From positions 1-15,946 of the forward strand of contig CAZQKE010000062.1 of the NCBI GenBank assembly GCA_964593865.1: a stretch of 15,946 bases of DNA, given 5' to 3'. Origin of the DNA: CAZQKE01 sp964593865. Lineage in GTDB: Bacteria; Chloroflexota; Anaerolineae; JAAYZQ01. The position numbers were made by a program, and so were the translations under genes. Below the pieces are notes generated by a model that did not search any database, was not told where the DNA came from, and saw only the letters and a program-made list of their open reading frames with translations. Shown in pieces: positions 1-5,618 of this stretch (positions are counted from its first letter, which is position 1; each line of letters begins with the position of its first letter).

Positions 1-807
1 CTCCACCATCAGGTCCAGGACGACGGCCTGGCGACGTTTGGCCCGTTCCAGGTCGGCGTAGGGGTCCCAGTAGGCGGGGGCCTGGGGCAGCCCGGCCAGC
101 AGGGCCGCTTCGGCCAGGGTCAGGTCGCGGGCCTTTTTGCCGAAATAGGTGTCCGCCGCCGCACCGATGCCGTAGGCCAGGTTGCCGTAATTGATCTCGT
201 TGAGATAGATCTCCAGGATGTCCTCTTTGGAGTAGCGGCGGCTGATCTCCGCCGCCAGCACCGCTTCGCGCACTTTGCGCTTTAGGCTCTGTTCTGTGCG
301 CTCTTCGGGGGAAAGGAGGACCAGGCGTACCAGTTGCTGGGTGATGGTGCTCCCGCCGGAAACGACGCGCCCTTCCCGGAGGTTGTAGACCAGGGCGCGG
401 AGGATGCCGATGGGGTCCACGCCGCCGTGCTGCCAGAAGCGTGCGTCTTCCGTGGCGACGGTGGCGTTGATCAGGTAGGGCGAAATTTCGTCGTAGGGGA
501 CCAGGGTGCGTCGCCCGCCGCCGGGGTCAAAGATTTCGTAGAGCAGGTGGCCGTTGCGGTCATAGATGCGGGTGCTGACAAAGGTGGCCGAGCGGCCCCG
601 CAGGGCATCGGGGGAAGGCAGGTCGGCGGCGATGGTGGCGTAGGCGGCCAATGCGCCGCAGGCCAGCAGGAGGAGGAGCAGGACCACGGCGAGGAGGGCG
701 ATCAGTGCTTGGGCCACACAGCCTATCTCCCGTCGCCTTTCCGGCGGCGCGGGGGGCGGCGGGACGTAGAAACGCTCGCCGGGTTGTGGGTGGTATGGCC
801 GGTTCAT
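1..807 (-). CDS. Class A penicillin-binding protein (glycosyltransferase 51), N-terminal 269 residues; 3' end outside window
   Basis: This bifunctional wall enzyme would polymerise lipid II glycan strands (GT51 domain); a transpeptidase domain is expected beyond the window edge but is not seen. The reading frame is open from an ATG at 805-807 down to position 1. It encodes a short proline-rich cytoplasmic tail (residues 1-27), one membrane helix (about 31-56, very Leu-rich) and then the GT51 domain. Visible GT51 motifs are TEDARFWQHGG (catalytic Glu at residue 120), GGSTITQQ (151-158), a KRK..E segment and the YLNEINYG / GIGAAADTYFGK motifs. The start is supported by a purine-rich AGGGGTGAAGAG directly upstream and by the position of the helix. 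It is divergent from the Trm112 gene. Class A assignment is inferred from the GT51 domain with a membrane anchor; a monofunctional transglycosylase cannot be fully excluded, since the C-terminus is missing. Confidence 0.93.
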   Translation of the reverse strand, partial: MNRPYHPQPGERFYVPPPPAPPERRREIGCVAQALIALLAVVLLLLLLACGALAAYATIAADLPSPDALRGRSATFVSTRIYDRNGHLLYEIFDPGGGRRTLVPYDEISPYLINATVATEDARFWQHGGVDPIGILRALVYNLREGRVVSGGSTITQQLVRLVLLSPEERTEQSLKRKVREAVLAAEISRRYSKEDILEIYLNEINYGNLAYGIGAAADTYFGKKARDLTLAEAALLAGLPQAPAYWDPYADLERAKRRQAVVLDLMVE

Positions 808-831
808 CTCTTCACCCCTGCTGTAGGGCCT

Positions 832-915
832 GTGCTTTATCCCGGCGTCGGCTTTGCGAAGAGCCGAAGGAGCGGAGGGAATCACCCGCTTTTCGGCGGT
901 TCCGGCGCGGGATTG
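832..915. repeat. Degenerate interspersed GC-rich repeat, copy 1
   Basis: The stretch starts with GTGCTTTATC and ends with a 24 bp core (887-910) that matches 3994-4017 at 22 of 24 positions. The same opening decamer precedes the second copy at 3951-3960, so order and spacing are shared over about 80 bp although the middle is poorly conserved. Internal GCCGAA / TTCGGC arms give it hairpin potential. It lies in the divergent spacer between the penicillin-binding protein and the Trm112 gene. It resembles a REP- or MITE-like palindromic element, but two copies are not enough to classify it. Confidence 0.5.
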
Positions 916-954
916 CGTGAACGCCCTTGCCTTGGAGACGGTAGCCCGACATCT

Positions 955-983
955 TTGGTTCCAAGCGTGAGTTGTGCTATAAT
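955..983 (+). promoter_or_regulatory. Sigma-70 type promoter of the Trm112 gene
   Basis: A perfect -10 box TATAAT lies at 978-983, with TTGGTT at 955-960 and a spacer of exactly 17 bp. Transcription would start near 990, giving a leader of about 30 nt that carries the AGGGAGG ribosome site. Confidence 0.75.
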
Positions 984-1019
984 AGCGCGGCAGTCATCAT
1001 CTCGGCAGGGAGGGACCCA

Positions 1020-1259
1020 ATGGTCAGCCAGGAATTGTTGGAGATTTTGCGTTGCCCGGCCTGCGTCAGTGGGCCGACTCGCAAGGAAGGTGACGATCCG
1101 GGCCGACTGGAGCTGATCAACGGTGTGTGGTTGGTCTGCCAGGAGCCGGATTGTGGGCGCAAGTACCCCATCATTGATGACATCCCCCGCATGTTGATAG
1201 AGATCGGCGACAAGTATCGGGATACGCCCGTGGAGGAGTTGGGAGAGCCGAAGGAATAG
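1020..1259 (+). CDS. Trm112 family zinc-binding protein
   Basis: This 79-residue protein belongs to the Trm112/YcaR (UPF0434) family. In eukaryotes and archaea Trm112 is a zinc-binding partner that activates methyltransferases acting on tRNA, rRNA and release factors; the bacterial role is less clear. Visible features are a four-cysteine zinc site (Cys12 and Cys15 in RCPAC; Cys40 and Cys45 in VCQEPDC) and the family signature YPIIDDIPRML near residues 49-59. The ATG at 1020 is preceded by AGGGAGG at good spacing and by a near-consensus promoter, which excludes the longer in-frame start upstream. The gene is monocistronic and convergent with rho. The length is at the normal upper end for the family. 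Family assignment is firm; the partner enzyme cannot be told from the context. Confidence 0.9.
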   Translation: MVSQELLEILRCPACVSGPTRKEGDDPGRLELINGVWLVCQEPDCGRKYPIIDDIPRMLIEIGDKYRDTPVEELGEPKE

Positions 1260-1265
1260 CACAAG

Positions 1266-1291
1266 ATCGCAGGCCCCGGCCTGCGATTTCT
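1266..1291. terminator. Hairpin terminator shared by the Trm112 gene and rho
   Basis: An inverted repeat ATCGCAGGCC (1266-1275) / GGCCTGCGAT (1278-1287) is followed by TTCT on the + strand. It sits between two convergent genes and can act in both directions. The T-tract is short, so termination efficiency is uncertain. Confidence 0.6.
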
Positions 1292-1328
1292 GCTCCGGCG
1301 GATTCCCCTTTTCGGAATGGGCCTTGGG

Positions 1329-2579
1329 CTAGATGTCCCGGTTGAGGGTGGCCAGGAATTCGGCGTTGCTGCGAGTTTTGCGCAGCCGCTCCAAGACCGG
1401 CTCAACGGCGTCGGCTCCGCCGCCCAGGGCGTCGATCATGCGCCGCAAGGTCCACACCCGTGCCAGGGTGTCCTTGTCCAGCAAGAGCTCCTCCCGCCGC
1501 GTGCTGGACCGCTCAATGTCAATGGCCGGGAAGAGACGGCGTTCGGCCAGCTTACGGTTGAGGTGCATCTCCATATTGCCGGTCCCTTTGAATTCCTCAT
1601 AGATCACATCGTCCATGCGGCTGCCGGTGTCGACCAGGCAGGTGGCGATGATGGTCAGGCTGCCTCCCTCCTCAATGTTCCGTGCCGCGCCAAAGAACCG
1701 CTTGGGCGGGTAAAGGGCCGCCGGGTCAATGCCGCCCGATAGAGTCCGACCGCTGGGCGGGACGACCAGGTTGTAGGCCCGTGCCAGGCGGGTGATGGAG
1801 TCGGCCAGGATGACGACATCGCGTCCTGCTTCAACCAGTCGCTTGGCCCGCGCCAGGGCCATCTCGGCCACGCGCACGTGGTGTTGCACCGGCTCATCAA
1901 AGGTGGCGGCCATTACCTCGGCTTGGACGGAGCGGGCCATGTCGGTCACCTCTTCCGGCCTCTCGCCGATGAGGACGACCATCAGATGCAGATCGTTGTA
2001 GTTGTAGGTGATCCCGTTGGCGATCTGCTTGAGGATGGTGGTCTTGCCCGCTTTGGGCGGCGAGACGATCAACCCGCGTTGCCCGCGGCCGATAGGGGCC
2101 AGCATGTCCAGCAGGCGGGTGGCCAGGGGAAACTGCCCCGATTCCAGCTTGAGTTGCTCGCGGGGGAAGATGGGCGTCAGCGAATCGAACCAGGGCCGCC
2201 GTTTGGCCAGCTCCGGATCCATCCCGTTGACCGCTTCCACCCGCAGCAGGCCGTAGTACTTTTCATTTTCTTTGGGAGGACGCACCTGACCGATGACCGT
2301 GTCCCCGGCCCGTAGGCCGAAACGGCGGATCTGGGATTGGGAGACATAGATGTCGTCGGGGCTTGGCAACAGGTCCCCGGAACGGAGAAAGCCGATGCCG
2401 TCGGGGATGATGTCCAGGATGCCGCCGCCGAAGAGCAGCCCCTGGCTTTCGGCGTGAGCTTGCAAGAGACGCATGATCAGGTCAAATTTCTTGAGGCGGC
2501 TGTACCCGGTGATGTTCATTTGCCGGGCCATTTCTTGCAGCTCGCTCAGGGTTTTGGATTCAAGTTCGGTGATATTCAC
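1329..2579 (-). CDS. rho: Transcription termination factor Rho
   Basis: Rho is the hexameric RNA-dependent ATPase that terminates untranslated transcripts. The 416-residue product has the standard short architecture without inserted domains. It has an N-terminal helical domain (1-48), an RNA-binding cold-shock-like domain with DGIGFLRSG (60-68), a Walker A loop PPKAGKTT (174-181), IGERPEEVTDM (204-214), a Walker B segment ending in VVILAD (255-260), the Q-loop region SGRTLSGG, and the R-loop/secondary RNA-site region KGTGNMEMHL. The start is GTG (2577-2579), preceded by GGAG in the leader; no better in-frame ATG exists nearby. The gene is transcribed alone from a strong promoter at 2724-2752 through a structured leader of about 138 nt. 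In other bacteria rho is autoregulated through leader termination, so autoregulation is plausible but unproven here. Confidence 0.98.
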   Translation of the reverse strand: MNITELESKTLSELQEMARQMNITGYSRLKKFDLIMRLLQAHAESQGLLFGGGILDIIPDGIGFLRSGDLLPSPDDIYVSQSQIRRFGLRAGDTVIGQVRPPKENEKYYGLLRVEAVNGMDPELAKRRPWFDSLTPIFPREQLKLESGQFPLATRLLDMLAPIGRGQRGLIVSPPKAGKTTILKQIANGITYNYNDLHLMVVLIGERPEEVTDMARSVQAEVMAATFDEPVQHHVRVAEMALARAKRLVEAGRDVVILADSITRLARAYNLVVPPSGRTLSGGIDPAALYPPKRFFGAARNIEEGGSLTIIATCLVDTGSRMDDVIYEEFKGTGNMEMHLNRKLAERRLFPAIDIERSSTRREELLLDKDTLARVWTLRRMIDALGGGADAVEPVLERLRKTRSNAEFLATLNRDI

Positions 2580-2622
2580 TTTTTCTCTCCGTACAAAAGG
2601 GATTCAACCTCTAGTTTGTATG

Positions 2623-2687
2623 CATCAGGAAGATCTTGGCAACCATGGGTTCGGCCGTGCTTGGGTTGCAAGATCGGCTCTCTGATG
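2623..2687 (-). promoter_or_regulatory. Structured 5' leader of rho (long stem-loop)
   Basis: Nested inverted repeats are visible: CATCAG 2623-2628 with CTGATG 2682-2687, GATCTT 2632-2637 with AAGATC 2670-2675, and GCAACC 2639-2644 with GGTTGC 2664-2669. Together they give an 18 bp interrupted stem with an 18-19 nt apical region in the untranslated rho leader. It lacks a T-tract, so it is not a simple intrinsic attenuator. A role in autoregulation is an inference. Confidence 0.5.
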
Positions 2688-2723
2688 AAGGTGTGAGGAT
2701 ACAGACATCCCACAGGCCAAAAC

Positions 2724-2752
2724 ATTATAGCATAAACCTTGCTCGCCGTCAA
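2724..2752 (-). promoter_or_regulatory. Sigma-70 promoter of rho
   Basis: On the minus strand TTGACG (2747-2752) is followed after exactly 17 bp by a perfect TATAAT (2724-2729), with a TATGC extended -10 context. The expected start is near 2717, giving a leader of about 138 nt. This is the best promoter in the window. Confidence 0.85.
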
Positions 2753-2763
2753 ATTTGTGACGG
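2746..2763. promoter_or_regulatory. Palindrome overlapping the rho -35 box (possible operator)
   Basis: The 18 bp sequence CCGTCAAATTTGTGACGG has perfect 6 bp arms (2746-2751 and 2758-2763) and an internal CAAATTTG. It overlaps the -35 hexamer of rho, the usual place for a repressor site. No regulator can be named, and the palindrome may be chance. Confidence 0.35.
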
Positions 2764-2828
2764 AATTGCAACATTTTCAACATTTTGGTCCCGGCGGACC
2801 GGGTGTGAACCGTGGTTTGTTTTGGGCG

Positions 2829-3815
2829 TCAGTCGAAGCGGATCTGGCTGTAGCGCATGAGTTTATCCCAACGGTGGGATGCTTCGATAAAGCGCACCGT
2901 GCCCGACTTGGAGCGCATGACAAGGGTATGGGTCTTGGCCCCGCCGCCAAAGTAGCGTACTCCCTGGAGTAGTTCGCCGTCGGTGATACCCGTGGCGGAG
3001 AAAAAGACGTTATTCCCTTTCACCAGGTCGTCAATGGTCAGGACCCGGTCCAGGTCCAGGCCGGCTTCAAGGGCCTTTTGGCGTTCCTCATCGTCGCGCG
3101 GCCACGGTTTGCACTGCATGTCGCCGCCGGCACATTTGAGGGCACATGCCCCGATCACCGCTTCTGCGGCTCCACCGATGCCCATCAGGACGTCAATGCC
3201 GGTTTCGGGGATGGCCGTCATCAGTGCTCCGGCGATGTCGCCGTCGCGGATGAGGCGGATGCGGGAACCTACTTCCCGCACTTGGTGGATCAGGTCGGCA
3301 TGGCGGGGGCGGTCCAAGATGATGACGGTTAGATCGTCCAGGTCTTTGTGTTTGGCCTGGGCGATGCGGCGCAGGTTGACATCTACGGGAGCTTCAATGT
3401 CAATGACACCTGCTGCCTCCGGCCCGACGGCGATCTTGTCCATGTAGTGGATGTGGCGGGGTTCGTACAGGCTCCCCCGTTCCGAAACGGCGACGACGGC
3501 CAACGCCCCCGAACGCCCCAGGGCCAACAGGGCCGTGCCGTCGATGGGATCGGCTGCGATGTCTACCTGGGGCGGGCGACCGCTGCCCAGCGATTCCCCC
3601 GTGTAGAGCATGGGGACCTGCCCTTGCTCCCCTTCGCCGATGACGACGACGCCGTCCATATCCACGCTGTTGAGGACCAGGCGCATGGCATCGGCGGCGG
3701 CCCGGTCACCGGCTTCCGGTCGGCCGCGCCCCATCCAGCGGCCGGCAGCCATGGCCGCCGCTTCGGTCACGCGGGCCAGTTCTAAAGCCAGGTTGCGGTC
3801 CGGCATTGAGTCCAT
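2829..3815 (-). CDS. glpX: Fructose-1,6-bisphosphatase class II
   Basis: The enzyme hydrolyses fructose 1,6-bisphosphate to fructose 6-phosphate in gluconeogenesis, or in the Calvin cycle as a sedoheptulose/fructose bisphosphatase. The 328-residue product carries the class II signatures VVIGEGEQG (acidic metal ligands at 61-63), DIAADPIDGT (85-94), HYMDKIAVGP and GIGGAAEAVIGA. The start at 3813-3815 is chosen because GGGAGGG lies a few bases upstream; a longer in-frame start exists at 3857 but has no ribosome site and would remove the normal N-terminus. The common family sequence after GEGE is MDEAPMLY; here it is QGQVPMLY, a small variation. The gene has its own promoter at 3901-3928 and lies upstream of rho in the same direction, but rho has a separate promoter. 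Confidence 0.95.
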   Translation of the reverse strand: MDSMPDRNLALELARVTEAAAMAAGRWMGRGRPEAGDRAAADAMRLVLNSVDMDGVVVIGEGEQGQVPMLYTGESLGSGRPPQVDIAADPIDGTALLALGRSGALAVVAVSERGSLYEPRHIHYMDKIAVGPEAAGVIDIEAPVDVNLRRIAQAKHKDLDDLTVIILDRPRHADLIHQVREVGSRIRLIRDGDIAGALMTAIPETGIDVLMGIGGAAEAVIGACALKCAGGDMQCKPWPRDDEERQKALEAGLDLDRVLTIDDLVKGNNVFFSATGITDGELLQGVRYFGGGAKTHTLVMRSKSGTVRFIEASHRWDKLMRYSQIRFD

Positions 3816-3879
3816 GTTTGTTCCCTCCCTGCGGGTTTTGTAAAGGTGTCTACACACAGAATGCCGCGGTACGGGGTAT

Positions 3880-3928
3880 CCGGTCTTTGGGACCGGCTGT
3901 ATTGTAGCATACCTGGTCTGGAATGCAA
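3880..3928 (-). promoter_or_regulatory. Promoter of glpX with a 5' leader hairpin
   Basis: On the minus strand TTGCAT (3923-3928) is followed after 16 bp by TACAAT (3901-3906) with a TATGC extended -10 element. The transcript would start near 3894. A perfect 6 bp hairpin, CCGGTC (3880-3885) with GACCGG (3891-3896), lies at the very 5' end of the predicted mRNA. It might stabilise the transcript. Confidence 0.65.
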
Positions 3929-3950
3929 ATTTCGGCCGGGGGTAGGGGGA

Positions 3951-4067
3951 GTGCTTTATCGCGTTCGGTGCAGGAACGCCTGCGGGAGGGCAACGCTTCT
4001 CGGCGGCTCCGGCGCGGAATCCCGCAAAGGAGTTTTTGTCCCAGAGGCGTCGCCGAGCAGAGTTGCG
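3951..4067. repeat. Degenerate interspersed GC-rich repeat, copy 2, with flanking inverted arms
   Basis: GTGCTTTATC at 3951-3960 and the core at 3994-4017 repeat the layout seen at 832-915 (22 of 24 bases identical in the core). In this copy the core can also pair with downstream sequence: CAAC...CTCGGCG (3992-4006) is complementary to CGCCGAG...GTTG (about 4051-4065), so the whole element can fold. It lies just upstream of, and touches, the -35 box of the membrane-protein gene. Confidence 0.5.
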
Positions 4068-4091
4068 TTTTCCACCGAATCGTGGTATAAA
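4063..4091 (+). promoter_or_regulatory. Promoter of the small membrane-protein gene
   Basis: TTGCGT (4063-4068) is followed after 17 bp by TATAAA (4086-4091). The start would be near 4098, leaving a 30 nt leader with AAAGGAG ahead of the ATG. Confidence 0.65.
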
Positions 4092-4127
4092 CAGGGCGGT
4101 TGGGGCGTTTTGTGAAAGGAGTGGACC

Positions 4128-4598
4128 ATGTCTACCATGTCTCCCTGGCTCAAGGCCGGATTGATCGGTGCGGCGATCTTGTTCGTGCTAAATGTGTTGG
4201 GCGTCATCCCTTGCATTGGGTGCTTGACGCTGCTTTTGGGGTTCCTGGCCTATGTCGGGATCGGTGCGTTGGCTGCGTATTTCCTGCCTCCCGTCCGTGA
4301 GGCCGGGACGGCCGGTTGGCAGGGGGCGTTGGCGGCTGTGATCGCTGCTCTGGTCGGTGGCTTGGTCAACATGGTCATTGCTACGGTTCGGATGGCCGTG
4401 ACCGACTCGGCGGCGATGCTCTCCCAAATGCCCCCTGAGGTGCTGCAACAATTGCGGGATGCCGGTGTGGACGTAGCGAATATGGGACCGGCTTTTGGTT
4501 TGCTGGGTGGAAGCGTTTGCTGCGGCTCGGGCTTGATCTTGGCGGCCATTTTGGGGGCCGTCGGTGGGGCCATTTTTGCCGCCGTCCAGCCGGAATAG
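4128..4598 (+). CDS. Small polytopic membrane protein, function unknown
   Basis: I do not recognise a named family. The 156-residue product is strongly hydrophobic with about four membrane segments (roughly 9-27, 31-53, 66-88 and 121-152) and short loops. The loop at 92-120 is the only polar one (PPEVLQQLRDAGVDVANMG). Two cysteine pairs stand out: PCIGC at residues 28-32, at the start of helix 2, and adjacent Cys131-Cys132 in helix 4. The ATG at 4128 follows AAAGGAGTGGACC, a good ribosome site; a second in-frame ATG lies three codons later. The gene has its own promoter and a strong terminator, so it is monocistronic. It is the gene immediately before the zinc-ribbon pair, but nothing in the sequence ties them functionally. 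Confidence 0.85.
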   Translation: MSTMSPWLKAGLIGAAILFVLNVLGVIPCIGCLTLLLGFLAYVGIGALAAYFLPPVREAGTAGWQGALAAVIAALVGGLVNMVIATVRMAVTDSAAMLSQMPPEVLQQLRDAGVDVANMGPAFGLLGGSVCCGSGLILAAILGAVGGAIFAAVQPE

Positions 4599-4619
4599 GT
4601 CAAGATCGTCCCCAACCAG

Positions 4620-4650
4620 GGCTGCCGCCGCGAGGGGCAGCCTTTTTCTT
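4620..4650 (+). terminator. Intrinsic terminator after the membrane-protein gene
   Basis: GGCTGCC (4620-4626) pairs with GGCAGCC (4636-4642) around a 9 nt loop and is followed at once by TTTTTCTTT. This is the clearest rho-independent terminator in the window. Confidence 0.85.
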
Positions 4651-4792
4651 TGAGATTGAAACAGGGCAGGTGCGTCTCCGACTCGCGCCGCAGGGCACAG
4701 GGTGTGCCGGACGGCGACCGTTTTCTCCCGGCCCTCGGCGTCTTTGAAAAATCGGTGCACCGGCCCTGGAGATTTGCAGACCGAGGGCGAAA

Positions 4793-5266
4793 ATGACGAC
4801 CGATGCAGAAAATCGCTGTCCCGAATGCGGTGGGGAGATGGCGCCGGAGGCGACCGTCTGCCCGCACTGTGGCGCAGAGTTTGGTTTCTACTGTCCCGTC
4901 TGTGATCAAGAGGTCCCGGCGGATGCGACGGTTTGCCCCCATTGCGGGGCCGAGCTGGACGAGGGGTTCGAGGACGAGGAGGCCGAGCAAGAAGAGAGCT
5001 CAGAGTGGCCTGCCTTGTGCAGCAGTTGTGGGGCACCCATCGGCAAAGGGGATGAGGAATGTCCTTCCTGCGGCGCGGACCTTTGCCCCGAATGCGGTCA
5101 TGCTCTGGGGGAGGAGGAGGCGGTCTGTCCTTCCTGTGGGACCGAGTTCGTGTTCGCCTGTCCCCGGTGCGACCGCGAGATCCCCGTCGATGCTCCCGTT
5201 TGCCCTTACTGCGGGTACGTTTTTGAAGAGGAAGCGGACCGATCCCCGGCGCACCGCCAAGGATGA
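4793..5266 (+). CDS. Tandem zinc-ribbon protein (10 CxxC knuckles, about five ribbons)
   Basis: The 157-residue product is built almost entirely of CPxCG-type knuckles of the double-zinc-ribbon (DZANK-like) kind. Ten CxxC motifs can be counted, enough for about five zinc sites. Four lie in residues 9-57, then an acidic linker rich in Glu and Asp (about 62-75), then six more ending in CPYCGYVFEEE. No enzymatic domain or membrane segment is visible, so it is probably a cytoplasmic protein- or nucleic-acid-binding scaffold; that is inference. GAGGG precedes the ATG at 4793. Its second half matches the repeating module of the next gene (LCPECG..xGEEExVCPxCG..), and the two genes share an identical 18 bp stretch at 5080-5097 and 6467-6484, so they are paralogues. 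A strong terminator separates it from the upstream gene; no clear promoter was seen in 4651-4792. Confidence 0.88.
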   Translation: MTTDAENRCPECGGEMAPEATVCPHCGAEFGFYCPVCDQEVPADATVCPHCGAELDEGFEDEEAEQEESSEWPALCSSCGAPIGKGDEECPSCGADLCPECGHALGEEEAVCPSCGTEFVFACPRCDREIPVDAPVCPYCGYVFEEEADRSPAHRQG

Positions 5267-5618
5267 AAATCCCCGGCGGCTCGCACCGAGGACGGTGGCG
5301 ACTCCGGTCGCCCCTTTCGGGCCTGGGGCCGGGCGTATTCGTGCATTCGCGTATTCGCGCCCGCTCCGTGGACGGCCCGTTTTGGCGGTTCCGGGGATTT
5401 GAACCGCAAAGGCGCAAAGGCCGCAAAGGAAAAAGTAAGGAAACCTTCGCGCCCTTTGCGTCTTGGCGGTTCCAAGATTTGGACCGCAAAGTGGCGACTC
5501 CGGCGGGCAGGCTTCTTGGGCCTGCGACCGACCGCCTACGCGGACGCCATCCGGCCCATGGCGCGAGTCTCCGGCTTGCGGTTCTCGCGCCCAATCGTGG
5601 GAGGCGGCGATTTTCAAG
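5267..5618. repeat. Non-coding repeat island between the two zinc-ribbon genes
   Basis: These 352 bp hold no credible gene but several kinds of short repeat. GTGGCGACTCCGG occurs at 5295-5307 and again at 5491-5503. Three tandem 8 bp units (GCGTATTC, GTGCATTC, GCGTATTC) fill 5333-5356. A larger inverted/direct repeat lies at 5382-5491 (separate entry). GCAGGC / GCCTGC arms around 5506-5525 form another small hairpin. The sequence is compositionally distinct from the flanking zinc-ribbon coding DNA. It separates two paralogous genes and may have arrived as repeat insertions after their duplication. Confidence 0.65.
5382..5491. repeat. Composite palindromic repeat of the CCGCAAAG-CGCAAAG type
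   Basis: Arms at 5401-5420 (GAACCGCAAAGGCGCAAAGG) and 5453-5472 are inverted copies with 18 of 20 positions matching. In addition, the unit TTGGCGGTTCC...ATTTG.ACCGCAAAG occurs as a direct repeat at 5382-5411 and 5463-5491, and each unit is itself a short inverted repeat (GGCGGTTC / GAACCGC). The intervening A-rich GGAAAAAGTAAGGAAA forms the loop. Such CGCAAAG-type intergenic repeats are seen in several bacterial genomes; the exact family here is not identified. Confidence 0.7.

Noticed and set aside
334..1116. Plus-strand open frame of 260 codons
   Set aside because: It is antisense to the penicillin-binding protein and runs across the Trm112 promoter and start; no conserved features.
5333..5503. 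Possible CRISPR array in the repeat island
   Set aside because: The repeats are short, of mixed kinds and orientations, without regular spacers and without cas genes.
4188..5594. Long minus-strand open frame of 468 codons
   Set aside because: It lies opposite the membrane-protein and zinc-ribbon genes, is Arg/Pro-rich low-complexity, and is an effect of high GC content; the + strand genes have clear motifs and ribosome sites.
5463..5618. N-terminal extension of the large zinc-ribbon protein
   Set aside because: It would translate part of the repeat island and has no zinc-ribbon motifs; the ATG at 5619 lies downstream of GGAGG.
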